This document shows positions 17,667 to 25,785 of a DNA stretch of 64,000 nt, piece after piece. Source of the stretch: an uncultured Collinsella sp. (lineage in GTDB: Bacteria; Actinomycetota; Coriobacteriia; Coriobacteriales; Coriobacteriaceae); contig CAUFRY010000005.1 of assembly GCA_959028445.1 (NCBI GenBank), forward strand, positions 16,847-80,846, in the 5' to 3' direction. A program made the position numbers and the translations under genes. The number at the start of each line of letters is the position of its first letter. The first letter of the stretch is position 1. The notes under the pieces were generated by a model, which ran no database searches, was not told the origin of the DNA, and saw only the letters and a list, made by a program, of their open reading frames with translations.

Positions 17667-18759
17667 CCATGCTCACCACCTTGGCTCGATCAAGCAGGTC
17701 ATCGGTAAAGTACCCCAGGTTGGTCGTGGTTATGACCGTCTGGATATCATCGCCGATCAGCCGCAGGAAAGCACCGCGGCGTTCGCCGTCGAGTTCGCTC
17801 ATCACGTCGTCCAAAAGCAGCAGTGGGGCGGTGCCCAGGACATCGCGAGCCACGGCCACCTCCGCCACCTTCCAGGCCAGAACCAACGTTCGCTGCTGAC
17901 CTTGGCTGGCAAATGAACGGGCGGAGCGACCCGCCACAGCAAACTCAATCTCGTCGCGATGCGGTCCCACCAACGTCACGCCGCGGCGAATTTCCTCGTC
18001 GGCGTGCTCATCAAGGGCAGCCAGCATGCGCTCGTACGCCCAGCCCTTCAGCTCTTCGCGATCATCGACCTGGGGCAAATCCCCCAGCGTGGACGCATAG
18101 GACACGTTGGCGGCTTCACCGGACGCCACTTGCCCGTAGGCAGTACGCACATGGCCCGCCAGCCGGTCGAGCAGGGCCAACCGGTGCACGAGCAGAGCCG
18201 CGCCCGCGCGGGCAATCGAATCGTTCCACGCGCCGAGCATCTCGCGGCAGCACCAGGCCTCCTTGAGCAAGGCGTTACGCTGGGTCACGCAGCGACCATA
18301 GGTGCTCGCAAGATCGGCATAGCGTGCGCTCAGTTGCATGCCAAAGTCGTCGAGGGCGGCGCGGCGCACACTGGCGCCTCGCTTAACCATGTCCAGATGG
18401 TCGGGGCAAAACAGCACGCTCGGCAGAACCCCGCGCACACCGGCGGCAGAGCATCTCTTGCCGTTGCGGCTAAACGAGCGTCTACCGTCCTCCGCGCTCA
18501 ATCCCATATCAAGCACGCGGCCGTCGCCCTCGAGCCTCAGCGCGGCCTTGCACGAGCCCACGCCGTCATGGACGAGCTCGGCTGCGGTCGGATGCCTAAA
18601 CGAGGCGCCGCTCGTCAGCAGCTGCAGCGCCTCTATGAGATTGGTCTTTCCCGCCGCGTTGGGTCCCGTAAGTATCGTCACGCCCTCGTCCAGGGCAAGG
18701 CGATAGCTATCGAAGCTGCGGTAGTGCGCGACGGAAAGATCGCGGGCGAACATGGTCAT
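17653..18759 (-). CDS. recF: Recombination mediator RecF
   Basis: The 368-residue SMC-like ATPase has Walker A GPNAAGKTN at residues 33-41. The signature region SQGQQRTLVLAWK and Walker B PLLLLDDVMSEL lie near the C-terminus. RecF helps load RecA at gaps during replication repair. The gene starts 9 nt after dnaN and overlaps the next gene, consistent with a dnaN-recF-DUF721 operon. Confidence 0.95.
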   Translation of the reverse strand: MTMFARDLSVAHYRSFDSYRLALDEGVTILTGPNAAGKTNLIEALQLLTSGASFRHPTAAELVHDGVGSCKAALRLEGDGRVLDMGLSAEDGRRSFSRNGKRCSAAGVRGVLPSVLFCPDHLDMVKRGASVRRAALDDFGMQLSARYADLASTYGRCVTQRNALLKEAWCCREMLGAWNDSIARAGAALLVHRLALLDRLAGHVRTAYGQVASGEAANVSYASTLGDLPQVDDREELKGWAYERMLAALDEHADEEIRRGVTLVGPHRDEIEFAVAGRSARSFASQGQQRTLVLAWKVAEVAVARDVLGTAPLLLLDDVMSELDGERRGAFLRLIGDDIQTVITTTNLGYFTDDLLDRAKVVSMGETC

Positions 18760-18768
18760 AGCGCAACG

Positions 18769-19872
18769 CTAGATGCGGACCGGCATGACCAGGTACAGGT
18801 AGTTGATCTTGTCGTAGGACTTGAAGATGCCCGCCTGCGAGTAGCTCTTGAGCTCCAGCGTGATCTCTTTCTCCTTGGACAGGGCATTGAGGCAGCCGAA
18901 GATGTAGTGGTAGTTGAAGGCGATGGTACCCGACTCGCCCTTGGCCTCGACATCGATCGTCTCCTGCGCCAGATCCTGGTCGTTGGAGATGGAAGACAGG
19001 CCCATCTGCCCGTTCTCGACGTCGATCTCGAACTTGACGGCGGGGTTGGCGCTCGCGATAACGGCAACACGCTTGAGGGCGGCATTGAAGGCGGCGACGT
19101 CGATCTTGACGCTCGTCACGCACGAATCGGGGATGAGCTGCTTGTAGTTGGGGTACACGCCCTCGATGCGGCGCGACACGTAGGTGGTGTTGCCGGCCTC
19201 GAAGACGACCTGGGTGTCGGTAGCCCCGATCATGATGGTCGCCTGGCTTGCCATGATGTTCAGCGCGTCGTTAAAGGCGTCGGCCGGAACGTTGAGCTCA
19301 AAGGAACCCTCGAGGGTCGAGGTCTCGACCTGCGTATCGCACACGGCCAAACGGAAGGAATCGGTCGCCACCAGGCGAACGGTGTTGTTCTCGACCTTCA
19401 TGTGCACGCCGCCCAGGATGGGGCGGGCCTTGTCGGTCGAGGTGACGCGCCACACGCGGCTGACCATCTCGGACAAGATATCGGTCGGCAGCTCCACGGC
19501 ACTCTCGATGGCATAGGCCGGAAACTCGGGGAAGTCATTGGCATCGAGCGTGTTCAGCCTAAAAGAGCTCTTCTCGCAACCAATCAGCACTTGGCGCTCG
19601 GACAGCTCAAAGGTGACCGGGGCATCGGGGAGGGTCTTGGTGATATTGGAGAGCATCTTACAGGGGATAACCATCTCGCCCTCTTCTTCGACATGCGCCG
19701 CGATGCGATGACGGATCGAGATGGTGTAGTTAGAGGTCTGGAATTCCAAGATGCCGTCTTGGGCCTTAACGAGCACGCCCGACAGGATGGGAAGGGTGGA
19801 TGCCGAAGCGACACCCTTCATAACGACGCCGATGGCTTGTGTAAGCGAGCTCTGGCTGACGGTGAACTTCAT
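18769..19872 (-). CDS. dnaN: DNA polymerase III sliding clamp (beta subunit)
   Basis: This 367-residue protein is full length for the beta clamp and has three repeated clamp folds. Starts MKFTVSQSSL and ends YLVMPVRI, the canonical C-terminus (PMRL-like). The ring tethers polymerase to DNA. It lies 238 nt downstream of dnaA across the AT-rich candidate origin, so it may have its own promoter. Confidence 0.96.
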   Translation of the reverse strand: MKFTVSQSSLTQAIGVVMKGVASASTLPILSGVLVKAQDGILEFQTSNYTISIRHRIAAHVEEEGEMVIPCKMLSNITKTLPDAPVTFELSERQVLIGCEKSSFRLNTLDANDFPEFPAYAIESAVELPTDILSEMVSRVWRVTSTDKARPILGGVHMKVENNTVRLVATDSFRLAVCDTQVETSTLEGSFELNVPADAFNDALNIMASQATIMIGATDTQVVFEAGNTTYVSRRIEGVYPNYKQLIPDSCVTSVKIDVAAFNAALKRVAVIASANPAVKFEIDVENGQMGLSSISNDQDLAQETIDVEAKGESGTIAFNYHYIFGCLNALSKEKEITLELKSYSQAGIFKSYDKINYLYLVMPVRI

Positions 19873-20110
19873 CTTTTAATACCTTTCTATAGATATAAAT
19901 ATCTTAATAATAGTAATAGCACTGACGAAACTGTTGATTACTCCCAAAGACGCAGGTCAGACACAGAAAGAGAATCGACAGCAACCTGTGTGCAACAGGG
20001 GTGGTTTTCCACGTTCAAAACCTGCGCAAAACTTTTCATCACCGCGGGTTGGGTTTTAGACACCTTATGCCCGTGGTTTCGACAAGTTTTCAACAGGTGT
20101 CTCTATTTCC
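19873..20110. other. Candidate oriC (dnaA-dnaN intergenic)
   Basis: This 238-nt gap holds a very AT-rich tract (19876-19918, TATAGATATAAATATCTTAA) resembling a DNA-unwinding element. It also holds DnaA-box-like sites TTTTCAACA (20087-20095) and TTTTCCACG (20005-20013). Many actinobacterial origins lie between dnaA and dnaN. The second box cluster at 23300-23361 could form the other part of a bipartite origin. Confidence 0.55.
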
Positions 20111-21847
20111 CTACGAGCGCAGTGTTATTTTATCGCGCAGCGACTTGAGGTCTTCGGTGACGGTGCGGTCTTCCTGAATCATCTTCTGGACCTTTTTGTA
20201 GCTCGTGCTGACGGTCGAGTGGTTGCGGTTGCCAAATTCGGCGCCCACCGCCGTGGTCGTCATCTCGCACATCTCGATAGCCAGGTAGATAGCGATATGG
20301 CGTGCTTTGGCGATATTGGCGTTGCGACGCGGGCCGATGAGCTCCTCGTGCGTCACGCCGTACTGCTCTTCAATGACGGACTGAACCGTTTGCACGTTGA
20401 TCTTTTTGGCCGATGTGTCGAAGTACTGGCTGGCAATGGCGTCGATATCGTCAAAGGTGAGCTCCCCGCCCTCGCGCTCGCGGTCGCCCGCCTCGCCGGC
20501 GCAGCGCTCGCAAAAGCTCTCGAGTTCGCGGATGTTGGTGCCTGAGACCTCGGCCATGTGTTTAAAGTGTTCGTCGGTCAGGTGCCCGCCGTCGCCCCCA
20601 TAGGCCGCCAGCAGCGAGTCGTCGCCTGCCTCGGGGGCGGCGACGATGGTGTTCTCGTAATAGCGCTGCAAGATCTTGTATTTCATCTCGTAGCTGGGCT
20701 CTGCAACCAGGCAGAGCATGCCGGCGTTGAAGCGGCTGGTCAGACGCTCGTCCATGCTTAGGTCCTTGGGGGCGCGGTCTGCCGCGATGACGACCTTCTT
20801 GTTGTTGCGGATGAACTCGTCCATGAGCTGGAAAAAGTAGTCCACGCTCGCGCGCTTGCCGATGATGTTTTGGATGTCATCGATGATGAGCACGTCCACG
20901 CCGTGGTACGCCTGCATGATGGGAGCGTTGCTCTTCTTTTGACGGTCGAACTCGGTCATCAGGTCGTCCAGATATGCCTGGGAGTTGGCATACTTGACCT
21001 TGATCTCGGGCGACTTCTCGGCGAGCTCGTTTTTGATGGCAAGCAGCAGGTGCGTCTTGCCCAGGCCCGATTTGCCGTAGATGAACAGTGATGTGCATGT
21101 GCCGCGCTCGTCCGCGAGGGCGGCAAACTTGAGTGCCGAGCGATAGGCATGGCTGTTTTCGGGGCCGTAGACAAAGTTCTCAAAGGTAAATTTTGAGTTC
21201 GCGGCGAGCGGGGCTCCATCCGTATTCTGCTCGGCCGGCACGGTCGGTGCTGGCATGGGTGAGGTGGGGGTCGCGGCTTGCGTGGATTTAGTCGGCGCCC
21301 CGCCCTTCATCTGGTTCATCATGCGACGAAAATCGTCGGCCGAGAGCGTGTTTTTGATTGCAATGCCCGAATCCGCGCCCGCCGCTGCGTCGTGAGCGAT
21401 GGGCATGTGCGTGACGGGCGCGTTCGTTGGCGTCGCCGCCGCGGTCGGCAACGGTGCCATGGTTTCACGGGAAACATCGCTGTGCTGGTGCTCGACCGTC
21501 GACGCGTCGCCTGCGGAGGCCGGCACCGCCGGGGAAGCAGCGGGAGCCGTGGCGGGCGCCGTGGCGGGCGCCGTGGCGGCAGCGGATTCCGTCGCGGCGC
21601 CTTGCGGTGCCACGATGTCGAGCGCGATCGGTGCAAAGGCGATTTCTTCCAGATAGGCCTCAATAGTCGGCTGATGCTTTTTGAGCTGCGCGATGGCAAA
21701 GCGCGAGGGGGCCTCGATCGTGAGCGTATCTTCGGTCAGGCTTATGGCGCGCGATTGCCCCAGCATGTTGATGAGGCGTGCATCTTGGCCGTCGCGCTGG
21801 CAAAAGGCGATGGCATCCCCCAGGATGATGCTTGCTTCCTCGTCCAC
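20111..21847 (-). CDS. dnaA: Chromosomal replication initiator DnaA
   Basis: The 578-residue protein has the domain I helicase-interaction region, a long Ala/Pro/Thr-rich linker (about 90-205), the AAA+ core (Walker A GKSGLGKTHLL, Walker B VLIIDDIQ) and C-terminal DNA-binding domain. The domain IV signature, usually GGRDHTTV, reads GNRNHSTV here, with contact residues changed (D to N, T to S). The GTG at 21847 follows GGGAGAG by a few nt. The linker DNA carries three 12-bp repeats and a degenerate parS. Only 15 nt separate it from the upstream ATPase gene, so the two may be co-transcribed. Confidence 0.96.
   Translation of the reverse strand: MDEEASIILGDAIAFCQRDGQDARLINMLGQSRAISLTEDTLTIEAPSRFAIAQLKKHQPTIEAYLEEIAFAPIALDIVAPQGAATESAAATAPATAPATAPAASPAVPASAGDASTVEHQHSDVSRETMAPLPTAAATPTNAPVTHMPIAHDAAAGADSGIAIKNTLSADDFRRMMNQMKGGAPTKSTQAATPTSPMPAPTVPAEQNTDGAPLAANSKFTFENFVYGPENSHAYRSALKFAALADERGTCTSLFIYGKSGLGKTHLLLAIKNELAEKSPEIKVKYANSQAYLDDLMTEFDRQKKSNAPIMQAYHGVDVLIIDDIQNIIGKRASVDYFFQLMDEFIRNNKKVVIAADRAPKDLSMDERLTSRFNAGMLCLVAEPSYEMKYKILQRYYENTIVAAPEAGDDSLLAAYGGDGGHLTDEHFKHMAEVSGTNIRELESFCERCAGEAGDREREGGELTFDDIDAIASQYFDTSAKKINVQTVQSVIEEQYGVTHEELIGPRRNANIAKARHIAIYLAIEMCEMTTTAVGAEFGNRNHSTVSTSYKKVQKMIQEDRTVTEDLKSLRDKITLRS
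21461..21476. other. Degenerate parS inside dnaA
   Basis: GGTTTCACGGGAAACA differs from the perfect parS sites at two of sixteen positions. It encodes DVSRET in the nonconserved DnaA linker. It could be an additional ParB site. Confidence 0.45.
21546..21581. repeat. Three 12-bp tandem repeats in dnaA linker
   Basis: GCCGTGGCGGGC occurs twice and then once with a changed end. The repeats encode a repeated Ala-Thr-Ala-Pro in the disordered linker, a likely site of length variation between strains. Confidence 0.7.
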
Positions 21848-21862
21848 TGTCTCTCCCGTTCT

Positions 21863-23215
21863 TTAGCTCTGAGCTCGCACGCGAGCGGCGCCGAGTTCGG
21901 TCAGATGGTATTTCTGGCCATGCTTGATGACCAAGCCGGCCTGCGCCAAGTCATTGAGCGTGCGTGACCAAGTGGGGGCCGAGTTTCCAAACGCCCTCGC
22001 CAGATCGGTTGCACCGCACGCTTGATTTTGCGCCAGATAGCCCAGCGCGGCGTTGCCGCGATCGCTTACGAACACGTCCGGTTGTGGCTGCGCATGCTGA
22101 TTTGCTGCATTAGGATACATCATTTGAGCTGCTGGTTGTTGAGAACTCTGCATCGGTGGCATTCGCTGTTGAAAACTTTGAGGCCACTGTTGGTAAGGCT
22201 GCGGAGGCATCTGCTGGGCCCAGGGGTTGTACTGCTGCTGCGGCATCTGCTGGTACGGCTGCTGATATCCTTGCTGGTACTGCTGCGGGAACTGCTGGCC
22301 GTACCCCAGTGGCGGCATCTGCTGATATGGATATCCTTGTTGGTACGGCTGATAGCCCATTTGCTGGCCACCCGGTGCGCCCGTCGCCTGCTGCATTGCT
22401 GCTGCATCCTGATTCGCCAGCGGCACGGCCTCTGGCATGCTTGGCGGCATCGACATCGATGCCGCTTGGGGTTCTTGTGTAGGAGGCATTCCGGGCTGCT
22501 GCATCTGTCCCACGGTGGGCTGCATCTGCTGCGTTGCCATGGGCTGCTGCGCAAAAGCTCCCGGCAGGGGATATGTGGGCTGCTCCGTCTCGGGCCGCAC
22601 GGCAGCGCCGCGTCCGCCGGCACGCTCGATTTCCTGCACGCGTTTAGGGTTCAGGCTTACCGTAACCACGGTGCCGTTGCCCATGTTGTCCTCGATGGAT
22701 ACGGCACCGCCGGCGTTTTCCAAATACTCCTGCACCATGGGAAACCCTGCTCCGGTTCCACGGATATAGCGCTTCATCTTGCTGTTTGCGCTGGTAACGC
22801 CAAAGTCGAAAGCACGTTCCTTGTCGTCGATGCCGGGTCCTTGGTCAGCAAAGCGGATGGTGTCTCCGCCGTCCAGAATCGAGATGATGGGCTCGGCAAA
22901 GTGTGCGTGGATAAAGTTTTCGACAATCTCGCGGATGACCATGAGCGAGATATGGCCACCTTGTTCTTTCATGCACTGGTAGACGGTGTTGGTCGTCTCT
23001 TCCAAATACGTGCGGACATCTTGCGGATCAATGACGATCACCCGCGGTGTCGACAGCATGTCGTCATAGACGGCGATGCGCGCGGCGTACATGGCTTTTG
23101 GCGCCTGCGTGGTCGTCTGCTCGCCTTCCGCACGCTCTTCGCGCACGCCGGTGATGTGCTCGTTGTCGGGTGCCGGGTCTCCGGAATCGACCATGGTGTA
23201 AAAGTCGTCAGACAT
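21863..23215 (-). CDS. GHKL ATPase with Q/P-rich linker and winged helix, origin-linked
   Basis: The N-terminal 200 residues of this 450-residue protein form a GHKL-type ATPase: N-box REIVENFIHAHF (95-106), DQGPGID (124-130) and GTGAGFPM (153-160). This resembles anti-sigma kinases (SpoIIAB/RsbW) more than sensor kinases, since there is no dimerisation/phosphoacceptor domain or membrane segment. Residues about 205-380 are low-complexity (Gln/Pro/Met/Tyr, repeated YQQ and PQQ). The last about 70 residues look like a winged helix (ATDLARAFGNSAPTWSRTLNDL). It lies between dnaA and the second DnaA-box cluster, oriented like dnaA. A role in replication or sigma-factor control is inference. Confidence 0.75.
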   Translation of the reverse strand: MSDDFYTMVDSGDPAPDNEHITGVREERAEGEQTTTQAPKAMYAARIAVYDDMLSTPRVIVIDPQDVRTYLEETTNTVYQCMKEQGGHISLMVIREIVENFIHAHFAEPIISILDGGDTIRFADQGPGIDDKERAFDFGVTSANSKMKRYIRGTGAGFPMVQEYLENAGGAVSIEDNMGNGTVVTVSLNPKRVQEIERAGGRGAAVRPETEQPTYPLPGAFAQQPMATQQMQPTVGQMQQPGMPPTQEPQAASMSMPPSMPEAVPLANQDAAAMQQATGAPGGQQMGYQPYQQGYPYQQMPPLGYGQQFPQQYQQGYQQPYQQMPQQQYNPWAQQMPPQPYQQWPQSFQQRMPPMQSSQQPAAQMMYPNAANQHAQPQPDVFVSDRGNAALGYLAQNQACGATDLARAFGNSAPTWSRTLNDLAQAGLVIKHGQKYHLTELGAARVRAQS

Positions 23216-23560
23216 GCCGCTCGCAATCTTTCAAAAGGTTTCGAACAAATAGTAGCTCACCGTGCAACGTTTCTCATCTTTCGACAACTTTTCAAAACTT
23301 GTTGAAAACTTTGGAAAATGGGCGAAAAGTTCTCAACATTGCCAACATGACCTGTTGAAAACTCGATGAAATATCGTGAAAGGTTGCCATGAGGCGCAAA
23401 TTTCGGTTGTGCTTATGGGGGAACCGTGTGAACTGCGCAACCTTTTACCTTTGATTTCTTGACATTTGAACATTGATTTCCCTACAATCTTCAAGCTCAC
23501 GTGTCTATATCTGCGTCCGCGTCCCCGCGGACACTCGAAATGCAGCAGGAGGAACTTAAG
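23216..23560. other. rpmH/dnaA-side origin region with DnaA-box-like sites
   Basis: Here transcription diverges: dnaA-side genes to the left, rpmH-side genes to the right. Box-like sequences are TGTTGAAAA at 23300-23308 and 23353-23361 (reverse orientation) and TTCTCAACA at 23330-23338. The region also carries the rpmH promoter and 5' leader. It is a candidate second half of a bipartite oriC. Confidence 0.5.
23459..23488 (+). promoter_or_regulatory. Sigma-70-type promoter of rpmH
   Basis: TTGACA (23459-23464) and TACAAT (23483-23488) are separated by 18 nt, a near-consensus housekeeping promoter. It leaves a leader of about 65 nt before rpmH. Confidence 0.85.
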
Positions 23561-23695
23561 ATGAAGCGTACGTATCAGCCTAATAAGCGTAAGCGTGCCA
23601 AGACCCATGGCTTCCGTGCCCGTATGGCCACTAAGGGTGGTCGTGCCGTGCTCGCCCGTCGTCGCGCCAAGGGCCGCAAGCGTCTCACTGTCTAG
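23561..23695 (+). CDS. rpmH: 50S ribosomal protein L34
   Basis: The 44-residue basic protein MKRTYQPNKRKR... ends RKRLTV and is a classic bL34, part of the large subunit. AGGAGG lies 8 nt before the ATG, so the longer in-frame upstream reading is not used. It starts the rpmH-rnpA-yidD-yidC-jag operon. Confidence 0.98.
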   Translation: MKRTYQPNKRKRAKTHGFRARMATKGGRAVLARRRAKGRKRLTV

Positions 23696-23715
23696 CAGCG
23701 ATACACACATCTCGC

Positions 23716-24054
23716 ATGAAGACTATTAAGTCTCGGCAAGATTTCGAGCATGTGTTCAGTCAGGGGCGTCGTTTCAATCACCCTCTGATTCGAATGACCA
23801 TATGTGAATCGGTTGGCGAAGGCGACTCCGGAAGGGTCGCCTTCGTTGGTGCTAAGCGACTCGGTTGTGCCGTCGTGCGCAACCGATCTAAGCGTGTGAT
23901 GCGCGAGGCCGCCCGCAGCTGCGGATTTCCCGTTGCGGGTTATGACATCATCTTGTTTGCAACTCCCAAGACGAGGGTTTCCTCGCCGCAGGAGATGGAC
24001 AAGGCGTTGCGTTCGCTTATGAAGCGCGCCGGCGTTGCCGGGGAGGAGCGATGA
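23716..24054 (+). CDS. rnpA: Ribonuclease P protein component
   Basis: The 112-residue basic protein has the RNase P signature RNRSKRVMREAAR in the RNR-motif helix and an N-terminal FxxVF-type substrate-binding region (DFEHVFSQGRRF). It assists the RNA subunit in tRNA 5' maturation. Starts 20 nt after rpmH and overlaps yidD by 4 nt (ATGA). Confidence 0.96.
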   Translation: MKTIKSRQDFEHVFSQGRRFNHPLIRMTICESVGEGDSGRVAFVGAKRLGCAVVRNRSKRVMREAARSCGFPVAGYDIILFATPKTRVSSPQEMDKALRSLMKRAGVAGEER

Positions 24055-24275
24055 GCAATCACGTTTTGCGACGTGTTGCCATCGCTCCTATTCGCATATA
24101 TCAACAGGTTATTTCGCCCTTATTGCCTGACGCCTGCATTTATTACCCAACGTGCTCGCAATACGCCATCCAGGCGATTGAGAAGCACGGTGTTTTGAGA
24201 GGCTGCTGGCTTGCCGTGAGGCGCATCGCTCGTTGCAATCCCCTGCACGTCGGCGGTTATGACCCTGTGCCCTAG
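24051..24275 (+). CDS. yidD: Membrane protein insertion efficiency factor YidD
   Basis: The 74-residue protein carries the YidD pattern IRIYQQVISPLLP, CIYYPTCSQYAIQAIEKHG, and RIARCNPLHVGGYDPVP with three conserved cysteines. It helps insertion of membrane proteins with YidC, which follows 29 nt downstream. Translation is probably coupled to rnpA through the ATGA overlap. Confidence 0.96.
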   Translation: MSNHVLRRVAIAPIRIYQQVISPLLPDACIYYPTCSQYAIQAIEKHGVLRGCWLAVRRIARCNPLHVGGYDPVP

Positions 24276-24304
24276 CGGGCACTCGCTATCGGAGGAAAAC
24301 TTAC

Positions 24305-25075
24305 ATGTGGGATTGGATCGTTAACATCCTTTTCGAGCTGCTCAAGCTCATCCAGACCTTTGCGGTCGACTGGGGCCTGTCCATCATCATCCTGGTGGTC
24401 ATCATCCGTCTGCTGCTGACGCCGCTCATGCTCAAGTCGACCAAGTCGACGGCTCGCATGCAGGTGCTGCAGCCCAAGATGCTCGAGATCCAGGAGCGCT
24501 ATGCCGACGATCCCCAGCGTCAGGCCGAGGAGATGCAGAAGTTCTACAGCGAGAACAAGTTCAACCCCATGGCTGGCTGTCTGCCGCTGCTGATTCAGAT
24601 GCCTATCCTGTTCGCCCTGTTTACATTGCTGCGCAACCTGCCGCAGTACTTTAACGACGGCACGTTCTCGTTCTTCAACATCCTGCCCGACCTGACCACC
24701 ACGCCGAGTGCTTCCTTTGCCGATGGCTTTATGGTTGCACTGCCTGCGCTGGTTTGCCTGATCCTGTTCGCCGTCCTGACCCTGATTCCGCAGCTCTATA
24801 TGTCGCGCAACCAGACCGGCCAGCAGGCTCAGAGCATGCGTATGATGGCCGTTGTCATGACGGTCATGATGCTTTGGATGGGCTGGAGCCTTCCCGTTGG
24901 TGTTCTGCTGTACTACGACGTCTCGTCTGCTTGGCAGGTTATCCAGCAGATTTTTGTGACGCAGAAGGTCATCGACAAGGCGAAGGCCGATGAGGAGGAG
25001 CGTCTTAAGAACGCTCCGCTGCAGGTTGAGGTCACTCGTCGAGAGAAGAAGCCGCGCCCGCACAAGAAGAAGTAG
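24305..25075 (+). CDS. yidC: Membrane protein insertase YidC/Oxa1
   Basis: The 256-residue insertase has the Gram-positive arrangement of five membrane helices. The conserved hydrophilic-groove arginine lies in the first helix region (ILVVIIRLLLTPLMLKS), followed by the cytosolic helical loop and NPMAGCLPLLIQMPILFALF. The C-terminus is strongly basic for ribosome contact. Unlike SpoIIIJ-type proteins, I see no lipobox. A good Shine-Dalgarno (GGAGG) precedes the ATG. Confidence 0.95.
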   Translation: MWDWIVNILFELLKLIQTFAVDWGLSIIILVVIIRLLLTPLMLKSTKSTARMQVLQPKMLEIQERYADDPQRQAEEMQKFYSENKFNPMAGCLPLLIQMPILFALFTLLRNLPQYFNDGTFSFFNILPDLTTTPSASFADGFMVALPALVCLILFAVLTLIPQLYMSRNQTGQQAQSMRMMAVVMTVMMLWMGWSLPVGVLLYYDVSSAWQVIQQIFVTQKVIDKAKADEEERLKNAPLQVEVTRREKKPRPHKKK

Positions 25076-25092
25076 TGGGATATCAATCTTAT

Positions 25093-25105
25093 TTAGGTAC
25101 CTAAC
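25093..25105. repeat. TTAGGTACCTAAC palindrome, copy 1
   Basis: The 12-bp perfect palindrome plus C lies in the yidC-jag gap. The identical 13-mer occurs at 28597-28609, bracketing the lower-GC rsmG-parAB block. Confidence 0.5.
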
Positions 25106-25119
25106 TTTTGGAGTACGTT

Positions 25120-25689
25120 ATGTCTGAAGAGATCATCGAGGATATGCTTGAGGAGGTTGCCCCGCAGGTCGCGGGCGATTATCCCGAGATTGCACAGCGC
25201 TACAAGGCTGGTGAAGAGCTGACCGATGAGGAGCTCGACACCATTGCCGATGTTGCTATTTCCATCCTGCGTTCCATCCTTTCGCACTTCGATGCCGCCA
25301 ACTCTCCTATCGATGAGTATGAGGGCGACGAAGGTGAGCTGATTTTGGATGTAACGGCTCCCGACCTTGCTGTTCTCATTGGCCGTCATGGTCGCACCCT
25401 TGATGCCCTTCAGGTTATGTTCTCTTTGCTGGTGAGCCGCAAACTTGGCTTTAGGTATCCGGTTGTAGTGGACGTCGAGGGATACAAGAGCCGCCGTCAG
25501 GACAAGGTTGCCTCCATGGCTCAGTCTGCTGCCGAGCGTGCCATTCGCACTCATAAGAGTGTTTCGCTTCCGCCCATGAATGCCTACGAGCGTCGACTGG
25601 TTCACATTGCACTTCGTGGCAATGATGCCGTCGATACTCATTCTGAGGGTTCTGACCCTGATCGCCATGTGGTGATTGTTGCTCGATAA
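25120..25689 (+). CDS. khpB: Jag/KhpB RNA-binding protein (KH + R3H)
   Basis: The 189-residue protein has an acidic N-terminus, a KH domain with LIGRHGRTLDALQ, and an R3H domain (Jag_N appears absent). KhpB/Jag proteins bind RNA and influence cell division and envelope genes, and usually follow yidC. The ATG at 25120 has GGAG 7 nt upstream, preferred over an in-frame TTG at 25108. The gene ends just before a strong terminator. Confidence 0.93.
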   Translation: MSEEIIEDMLEEVAPQVAGDYPEIAQRYKAGEELTDEELDTIADVAISILRSILSHFDAANSPIDEYEGDEGELILDVTAPDLAVLIGRHGRTLDALQVMFSLLVSRKLGFRYPVVVDVEGYKSRRQDKVASMAQSAAERAIRTHKSVSLPPMNAYERRLVHIALRGNDAVDTHSEGSDPDRHVVIVAR

Positions 25690-25707
25690 TCTACTCGAGT
25701 TTATGCT

Positions 25708-25739
25708 AAGGGGACGTGGTTTCCACGTCCCCTTTTTTT
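25708..25739 (+). terminator. Terminator of the rpmH-jag operon
   Basis: AAGGGGACGTGG (25708-25719) pairs perfectly with CCACGTCCCCTT (25723-25734) over TTT, and the run of T continues to 25739. Confidence 0.92.
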
Positions 25740-25785
25740 GTCAAAAGTTCTCGATACGCTGATTTTTGTCAGAAAGGAGCTTTCG

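Noticed and set aside
17959..20148. 729-codon frame opposite recF-dnaN
   Set aside because: Spans two real genes and the origin gap in antisense.
25738..25785. Longer N-terminus for RsmG from TTG 25738
   Set aside because: It lies in the T-run of the preceding terminator and has no Shine-Dalgarno; TTG 25786 has AAAGGAG.
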